Assembly (NCBI GenBank): GCA_009602735.1
Contig: WELA01001462.1
Coordinates: 533,588-597,587 of the forward strand
From: Mesotaenium endlicherianum
Taxonomy: Eukaryota > Streptophyta > Zygnematophyceae > Zygnematales > Mesotaeniaceae
Length of the DNA stretch: 64,000 bases
Direction of reading: 5' to 3'
Positions 56,501 through 64,000 of this stretch are shown piece after piece. The position numbers and the translations under genes were made by a program. The notes under the pieces are model-generated. The model was not told the origin of the DNA. It saw nothing but the letters and a program-made list of their open reading frames with translations, and searched no databases. Position 1 is the first letter of the stretch; each line of letters begins with the position of its first letter.

Positions 56501-59500
56501 TGCACTGTACTCGGCCCAGGCAGTGGCCACGTACCCTGACAGGGAGCGCACAGGTGCCCCGTAGAAGTCTGCCGCTCCCAACCCAGGCACACAAAGGTCA
56601 CGTAGCCCATCAGATCCATCACTGGGGCTGCATATTTGTGACATACAGTGACTGGTGTGTTTGGATGTGAGAGAGAATGGGGTGGAGGTAAGGGGGCACC
56701 AACCGAGAAGGTGAAGGCTGATTGGCGCGATGGCCTGCTTCGGGGCTGCAGGCGTTGCACCCACCCTGATGCCGCTTGTCCCATCTACAATGGTAAGAGC
56801 ACCAGTGGAAGCAGCCACATAGAGAACCGTCTCATAGCTCTGAGGTGGCGACACCGAGGAGAGCTTCTTGGCTGAGGAAGAGGAAGATGGTGATGAGGTA
56901 GCACCAGGTGCAGCAGCAGGGAGGGAGGGGGAGGGTGCTCCGTTGGAGAAGGGCAAGGATGCGAACGCCACGGCCACGACACGAGTGGGTGTGCCAGGCA
57001 GGCAGTGGCCGTGGAAGAGGCACGAGAAGGTTGCCAGGTCCACCAGAGTCACCTGCGTGCAGCAACGACACCTACGCTCTGAAGAACTGTGTTGCAGGCA
57101 GACAGGCAGGCAGGCCGCGCACAGGTGAGGTGCAGGGTGGGGAATGTACGCACCAGGCCAGAGCTATCGGCGATGGCAAGCCGAGCAGCGCCTGATGCCA
57201 GCACCAGTGCACTCACCCTGGCCTCGTGCAGCCTCACCACCCCTATGCACTGGAAGCCAGGCCTGCACTCCACCACCTCTGCTCACTCACACCCCCATCC
57301 TCTGCGTCAAGGGCAAGCAGCACCCCGCTCTCAACCCAGCGGGCCTTGAGAGTCCCGTGTGGACCACAGCGTGCTTTGAATGGCTCACCTGTGGTCACTG
57401 ATTGGTCGGGTGTTATAGTGTGGCGGCAGAGGGTGCGGGATACGGCGGAAAGAGCATACAGCCTCACCTGAACCCCACCTCCACGTCAGAGCACCATTTA
57501 AGCAACACACGGCCACATTGCCTAACCTGGAGAGCATGCAAGGGGCAGGGAGGTCCTATCAATGAGGAGGGGGGGGCCGGGGGGGACCAGGCCGTGTTCG
57601 TAGGCGACAGCCAGCAGGCCCGAGAGGGCGCACATGTCCAGCAGCTCCACCCCGTGCTGCACTTCTGCCTCTTCTCCTTCCTGCACCGCAAACGGGTTTC
57701 ACTGTGAGGGCCAAACCATACAAAGGGACGTTCTAGCGCGTGCAAGCATTCGTGGGCCGTATGCACGGGCCAGAGATATACGTGCTCACGGCGTCTCCCT
57801 CATGTGAAGCAAAGAGGAGTGGAGTGGAGTGGATGACCTGCGGGGAGTCAAGAGTTGCAGTAGCAACGAGAGCCAGAGTAGGCAAGGACATGTCCCAGAC
57901 TTGCACCACACCATTGCTGTGCCCGCTCAAGTACACACTCTTGCTGCTGTTCCCCTGCAGGCTGGGGCCGGCTATGCCGCCGGATATGGGCCACTTCCTG
58001 CCCGACTGCAGCACCGATGGGAACCTCCCAGTGGCCCCAAGCTTCATAGGAAGCTGCAACCCCCCACCGCGAAGCCCCCCTCAGTCAGATTGTGCATGCA
58101 AGCCGCTCATCCCACCCAACCGCCCTGTGGCCCTGCAGCCTACTCCTGCCCTTCTGGAAAAGCGCGTGCTTCCTTCTACCTGCTCACAGCCTCCAACTGC
58201 GTGAGTTGCATGCCTGCACAGATTGGCGCACACCTTCAGCCTGATCTGACATCCATCGCACACAGAAGAGGGAGGCCGCACACCCGATAGAACGGGGAGT
58301 CAAATATACCTGGGCAAGCAATAGGTCCATGGCAGGCGTATCGGGCGGGGCCACCAGCAGCTGGGTCGCAGTCACCATCGACTCTGACAGTGCCGTATCA
58401 AACAGCACAGGCTGCAGCTGGGGGTGCGTGTGGCCCTCACTGGGCAACAGCAGCAAGCAGTCTGCCACAGACTTCTCGTCGTACACGTGCAACTGGCCTG
58501 GCACTGTGAGGACCACCACCGCTGCCGATCTGCTGCCGTCGCTTGCATCAGGCAGCAGTAGCACGTCCCCCACAGGACCAAACCATGGCAGCCTGCTCAC
58601 ACTCCCTAGGGCGGCCTCGCTGTCACTCAGTGACACTACCTGCATGCACCTTCACTGCTCCGTGTCAGTTTCTGTCGTCTCCCGTATGCTGACTCTGGCA
58701 GATATGAGAGACCAGCTCTGCTGATGGGGAGCAAGATAACTGACCGAGATCACTTCCGGCTGCCCTATGGGGCAACCTCCGAAAATGTACAACCTGCCAC
58801 TGCTCTGCTGGTGGCTGCTCCCGCTGCACCACCTGAGCAGGGTCACCGGCACTCTCTGGGGTGCGCTTGCTAGTCGTACTTTGCGCGCTGGCACCCCCGT
58901 TATGAGCTGCTGCTCATCCCGGGCCCCACTGCCGCTGCTGCTCCTCTTGAAGCTACTGCTCCGGGTCACAGGAGATGCATCTGGCAGGCGCCACAGGTAC
59001 ACATCACCGTCCGTGTAGCCTATGGCAGCAAGCGTGCCCTGGGAGGAAGCCCAGCAAGCACTGCACACGTCTTTCTCCTCCTCCTCCTCCTCCTCCTCCT
59101 CCTCCAGCTCCTCCCGCTCCCCCTCCTCGTCCCCCTCCTCCATGCCCTTTGGCTTGTTGTCACCCTCTGACAAATCTACAGAGCTGCGCTTGTTGCTGCC
59201 AGACAGATCCCCGCTGCCGGCGGAGGCCAGGCGCATGCGCTGAGAGGCGGTGCCTCCGCAAATGGCGTGCACTTGGAGCGCTTGCAGGTCCCACAGCACC
59301 AGCAGACCGGACGCGTACACCAGGAGCACCCTGTCTCCATGCACTCCCTCCCCACCCACGCACTCACCATCATCCCATCACCCGCCACGGGGCAGGAGGA
59401 CTCCCACCAGATTACTGAAACGGAGTGACTAACCTTGCGTCCTAGGAAATCTACTACAGGCCCCATACGTCTCCGGGACAGGGGGTACACAACACTATTC

Positions 59501-61137
59501 CACTGCAATGAAGGGTGAGCAGAGGCACACCTGTGGGCAGATGACGTGAGTGGGTGGGGAAGAATTGCAACAAGGCTGTGTGATGTCTCACTGTCAGCTC
59601 TCACCACCCCTCCTGCTTGCAAACATGGCCCGTCCCCGCCCGTGCAGCTGTGAGATTTAGTGGAGGATGAGATGGACGATCGTTCTTCGGCTTGCTCTCT
59701 CTCTCCCCTCTCCCGCCCTCCCTCTCTCTCTCTGTCTTACACACATATTCAGCCACGAAAGCAGTTCGAAGCTAAGTAAGGATTGAGGAGGAGGCGGCTG
59801 GCACCGAGGGTAATGTGGGCGGGGACACAGTAAGGCAGGCGCTGCAGCTGTCCATGGCCGACCTGGATGACGCTTAACAGGCCTTGCTCGTCCCCCACAT
59901 ACCTGCCAACCCATACAGCAGCCAGCTGCCAAGTTAGTCTAAAGTGCACACTATGCCCATCACAAGCTAAGCTGCGCACTGCAACCATGCAGAGCTTTCT
60001 CAACGGAGATCCTTCACGACATCCCTATGTTTTGTGATGGCCAAATCAATCCGCAATCTCGAAGAACATAAGTGTGAATTCTCTTGAACGGCTGCAAAGA
60101 GTACAGTAACATCGTGAAAGGAAAGGGAGGGGGAGAGAGTAACAAGAAAGAAGTGCCAGGGACGACACAGATGGCTGTGATGTCGCAATCCCATGTGAGA
60201 GAAGCGTCCACCTCCTGGCGTGAGAGGTCCCACACCTGCAGGCAGGCAAGCCGGCAGGTCGACTCAGCAGGCTGAAAAGTTCCCACTTTCTTCGTGCAAA
60301 TCCCAACACGTTTGACTGTGCCAGCTCCCGGAATGTGTTCTCTCCGGCTCCAAGCTTGCGGAAGTGTGTCCATGAGGAAGGACATAAGATCCCTGTTTTA
60401 GTCATGGTTCATCTGGACGTCAGTTTATTACAAGGTGATTCTGCTCGAACAATATGCTTGCTTGTGACCATCCTGGGAGGGAGAGAGGAGGATGAGGTGA
60501 AGTACCTCAACGGTATTCCGGGTACTCAGGTATACCAGATGCCCGCTGTTTGTCACAAACTGCGATCCACGAGCAGATGACACATACAAACTGCAAAAAT
60601 AAGTTCCTCCAGTCTACGGAAGGGGCACTTTTTCTTTGGGACTGAGCAAAATATCTGTTCCAAGTTCCACACCAATTACAGCAAAGAGCCCACGACAACG
60701 TGAAGAGCACTTTGTTGAGAAATACCTCAAGATGTTTGCAGGGAGCCCCAGTCTCCGTCGTCAACATGCTTTCCACACCATCACCTCCATATATCTTAAT
60801 ACGGCCATCCCTGCACCCCCTTTTGTGCGATGAGCTTACCTTCTGGGAAAATATATAATGCATAACGTTGTAAGACGCTTGTGCAGCAATGTAGGCACAG
60901 AGCGAATGGGCATGGGCATGTTCAACACTAGTGCATTTTCTGAATAGAAAATGTACATGTATAGCACATGCTATACTGTAACTGTTTAGACATTATACAA
61001 AATCAAGCGGACCTTGTCCCCACAGCTAGCAACCGCTGCACGGCATCATATGCCAGGATGGATGAAGCAGCAGGAACGCCATGGTGAACTGTCAAACGGG
61101 GCTCTAGCTCGGATGCCTTCAGATCTCCAGAAGGCAC
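53598..61137 (-). CDS. Tomosyn / Lgl-like WD40 protein with C-terminal R-SNARE motif (multi-exon)
   Basis: About twenty exons on the minus strand. Early exons are 61137-61013 ([17 protein letters not shown]), 60810-60726 ([10 protein letters not shown]), 60613-60506, 60235-60144 (VWDLSRQE) and 59902-59805 (YVGDEQGLL). Later ones include about 59353-58745, 58639-58310, one ending 57838 ([16 protein letters not shown]), and others near 57600, 57440, 57200, 57052-56770, 56640-55920, 55790-55560, 55140-54930, 54808-54548, 54351-54101, 53980-53912 and 53735-53598. The last two form an [16 protein letters not shown] then [12 protein letters not shown], with the zero-layer Arg present. The stop follows KKWWEL. 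Tomosyn/Lgl proteins bind syntaxins and restrain vesicle fusion at the plasma membrane. Exons at 59440-59640 and the true 5' exon were not resolved. No disabling change was seen. Confidence 0.93.
59065..59115 (-). repeat. CTC trinucleotide run coding for poly-Glu in tomosyn
   Basis: About nine CTC repeats sit inside a tomosyn exon and code on the minus strand for an acidic loop between WD40 blades. A second Glu/Gln repeat is at about 56222-56272. Confidence 0.75.
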
Positions 61138-62521
61138 CTGTAGCTGTTCATGCAGGCATAACATGGTTTTTTAAGTCATCAAGAAGCTTAGTGCGATCAT
61201 AAGAACAGAACGATGGCCGTGAGAGTTGTGAACCTCTGTCTGCCAACCAGGAAAATTTAGCCTCACAAAGCACGCGGTCACTACTTTCAAATGCCTGCAA
61301 TGGACGTGCTTCTCCTCAAACCACTCAAAAGTAGGACCACAAATCGCAAGAAGAGGTCAAAAACTGACCTCTATGGGTGGAGCCTTTCCAATGAACCGCT
61401 TGAACATCGTTACACCTTCGACGTACTAGCAATGCATACCTTATGATATGTCTCACGAGCATAAATCAACCAAAGCTCCCCCAATCACGAAGGACAGAGG
61501 ACATCACATGTAATAACATAGAACAGGATTTGCACTCGTGGTGTGGCCTGCCGTGTGTGATGGCTTTTGTGTTCAGTGCCATTTAAAATATAGGTCGGCA
61601 ATCTCAAGGAGAGCATTTTGAGCATGCTCCGTTATATGGTCGAGAATTTGGAATGCGTGAAAAAAAAGCACGAGGTCCTATCGTTACAAATAGGCGACAA
61701 AGTGCTAACCGGAGCTTTGAAGTGTTGAGTAGTAACAATTTCTAAACTATTTGAAGCTATTTGAAGCAATTTGAAGCCATTTCTAACAATTTGAAGCAAT
61801 TGATGCATTTTGAAACGCTCCTATACAGCTCCTACATGTAGAGCCTGAAGCTGCTTGAATATAGTCAAGAGCTTGCCACCGACATGTCAACGGTGACTAG
61901 AGCAGAATAGGAAGCTACCCGACGCCACCCGACTGCACCCGACGCTCTTGAACGATGTCAAATTAGACAAATTGCACATTCCTCCCAACCTGTTTCAACT
62001 GGTTTCAACCCCTCGCCTTGCCGTGGGATCTCAAGTCTATCGTACGACTGCGTACGACCATCTTTTCAGCTTCACATGTTTCGGGCAGAAGTTGTAGTCA
62101 ACGAGAGAGGCACACCTGGCAGCTCAGAATGGCTCAAGAGTGGCTCAAAGTGGCTCAAGTGGGCTCAAGAATGGCCCGAAGTGGCTCAAGAGTGGCTCAG
62201 AGCTTATCAATGGGGAAAAGCTGGGGACCGTGCCGGAACAGAGGGTTATAAGAGACAGTAACGTTCTGGCCTTTCTCCTGGAGGGGTCTTAGGGACCGCC
62301 TGTTTACTGCTGGAGCTGGCATCGCAGCTGGTGCCCATCACCGCTCTTTCTCTGGCTACTTACGGTCATTTGCATATATACCAATTTGCTCTCTAAATCT
62401 TCAAACCGATCTTCCGAAGTTCGTCCCATATTATTTCGTTTCAATACCATTTCTTGCTCACATAGTCCAGTGGAAAAGGCAGGACAGTAGTAGGGTGCTG
62501 GAGTAGCCCGGTGCTTGAGCC
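61138..62521. other. Divergent intergenic region between tomosyn and ABCE
   Basis: It should hold the promoters, the ABCE leader, and perhaps an unidentified first tomosyn exon. Two minisatellites are visible: TTTGAAGC-type repeats at about 61740-61800, and roughly 10-bp AGTGGCTCAA repeats at about 62127-62200. Confidence 0.5.
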
Positions 62522-62624
62522 ATGACTGATCGATTAACTCGAATTGCTATTCTTAGTGGAGACCGATGCAAGCCCAAAAAGTGTCGACAGGAGTGCAAGA
62601 AGAGTTGTCCTGTTGTCAAAACAG
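62522..62624 (+). CDS. RLI2: ABCE1 / RNase L inhibitor-like protein, first coding exon
   Basis: The ATG at 62522 opens [20 protein letters not shown] followed by [15 protein letters not shown], the highly conserved N-terminus of ABCE proteins. Its Cys residues start the first of two 4Fe-4S clusters. The exon ends at ACAG before GTAAAT, a good donor, splitting the Gly codon. ABCE is the ribosome-recycling ATPase of eukaryotes and archaea. The next exon (normally starting LCIEV-like) is not found before the window ends, so the intron exceeds 1.37 kb. The gene is divergent from tomosyn. The symbol follows plant usage and is by homology only. Confidence 0.93.
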
Positions 62625-63931
62625 GTAAATTTAAGCGTTGGCACTTGTTGAGCGCAGCAGCTCTATTCCGAGGGTGTGCTTATCTGTTGAGTGTTGGGTA
62701 CGGAAGTGGGAATCATACGGTGTTTGTGCATGTTTGCCTAGGCTTGTGATGTTCACTGACTTCTACACCAGTTGGTCTTCTCACAAGTACTATATGTTGG
62801 CGGATGGATTTGCTAGAAGAAAGTGTCCCCAGTTATGCGTTTCTGGACGTTTTTAATCAGGATAATTATCTGGATACCAGTTCTTATTGCACGTGCAGAA
62901 ACTGTGTACTAGCATCCATATGTGAGATAAATACGTGTTGAAGATATTTCATATGCACTCCACCCTACGGTTTTGCGTGTTCAGCACGGTTTAAATTGTA
63001 TGGGAGCAAACTTGTCCCCAAAGTGTGCGGACAGATTATGGAGTATAACCTCTTGCAAATGAAGAAGCCAACGTCGCATGTGGGGTTGGCGAGGGATAGT
63101 GGAAGCATGGAGTTAGTTGTGTGAAACTATTGCCCAGACACACTTAAGATAAAAGTTGGCAGTGAGAATGCTTATCCCACAGGTTTACTGCTTTTGTGCG
63201 ATGCCGTTTTGGCACGTAAGCACCCTTCGCTTCTTATGCATTTTTTCTAAATGTTTGTGTGGTAGAGCAAGCCTTTCCACCTTGTCCTGCAATATGTTTC
63301 TGAGGGAGTAACGTACACAGGCTGGGGTGATAGGTATCTTAATAAGTTCTACATGATCAGCTGAAGCAGCACCGTGGTGGGATTGCAGTCGAGAGCCGGG
63401 GGGGTGCAAGAAACTTCTCTAATAGTCTGCGTCTGCTTCTGCATCAGTGTATGAATGACCCGGCTAGGGCGTCTTATTGCTGTTAGATCATGAGCATCAC
63501 TTTTCATGCAATTGAGCTTTCATGTGATACTTGCGTCATGGTTCTTGATGCCTGGGTGGCAATACGCGCATAAGTAGCCTTGCCTTATCCATCATATAAG
63601 ACTATGTGTGCACCTTTACAGATTTGTGGCTTTCATGCCTGGGGTTGCTTGCTCCACACAGTGGCTTGTGTGTCCCTCATTTTGTGGGATGGTGAGCAGT
63701 AGCAAGTTTAACTTCAAGTGCATGCAGCACATGCTGGGTTTAGTGGTGACTGAGAGCTGTGCTGTAGCGTCTGCACTATGCCGTTGGGAAACGGCAGTGA
63801 TATCAAGAGGGGGTCTTGTTCTTGCTTTCACAGGTTCTTTAGCCTCCTGTATAGTACTTGTTCCTGGGCCATCTCTGGCTCGAGTAGAACGAGGCTGCTG
63901 CTGCTGTGACGAACAGGGATGTACAGCAAGC

Positions 63932-64000
<69 letters not shown>
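62625..64000 (+). other. First intron of ABCE gene, incomplete
   Basis: No further coding block with ABCE similarity is visible. ORFs inside are short and unconvincing. Confidence 0.7.
63934..64000. repeat. CT dinucleotide microsatellite at window end
   Basis: An uninterrupted CT run of more than 60 bp continues to the last base, so its true length is unknown. Confidence 0.97.

Noticed and set aside
1-64000. tRNA, rRNA or other structured RNA genes
   Set aside because: None was recognised by eye. The tRNA-like matches are only 13-17-base primer-binding sites of retroelements.

Overview
This window looks like nuclear DNA of a streptophyte (green-plant lineage, possibly a charophyte alga). 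The evidence is a plant-type tomosyn gene split into many short introns, the first exon of a plant-type ABCE/RLI ribosome-recycling factor, and chromodomain Ty3/gypsy retrotransposons primed by initiator-methionine tRNA. The species is inferred, not proven. Most of the first 50 kb is transposable elements that landed in older, decayed host genes.

Layout. 1-6573: truncated minus-strand Ty3/gypsy element (family 2, copy D1). 6574-8338: a weak two-exon hypothetical gene, then spacer. 8339-15050: full-length family-1 Ty3/gypsy element A (plus strand, 5-bp target duplication AAGAC). 15243-17340 and 18618-22330: two tandem copies of a decayed LRR/F-box-like gene. The second copy holds two solo LTRs, 19029-19734 and 20866-21672. 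23956-37881: full-length family-2 element D2 (duplication CATGC), with family-1 element B (29714-36393, duplication GTTCT) nested in its gag. 39000-40624: a DNA cytosine-5 methyltransferase pseudogene. 40908-43906: a hAT/DUF659 transposase pseudogene, split by a family-1 solo LTR (41643-42127) and by family-1 element C (43907-50586, duplication GTCAT). 50592-53597: largely gene-free DNA.

53598-61137 is a GC-rich, apparently functional host gene for tomosyn/Lgl (WD40 propellers plus a C-terminal R-SNARE motif), minus strand. It is divergently oriented to ABCE exon 1 at 62522-62624. The first ABCE intron runs off the window end in a CT microsatellite.

Most notable observations. Both retrotransposon families carry a textbook -1 ribosomal frameshift signal at the gag/pol junction: A AAA AAC plus a 7-bp stem in family 1, and T TTA AAA plus a 10-bp stem in family 2. 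Family 2 has a third, acidic/coiled-coil ORF downstream of the chromodomain. A non-canonical cytosine methyltransferase remnant with an unrecognised C-terminal extension lies among the transposons. Elements B and C appear to have identical interiors although their LTRs carry private mutations, which suggests assembly gap-filling or gene conversion.
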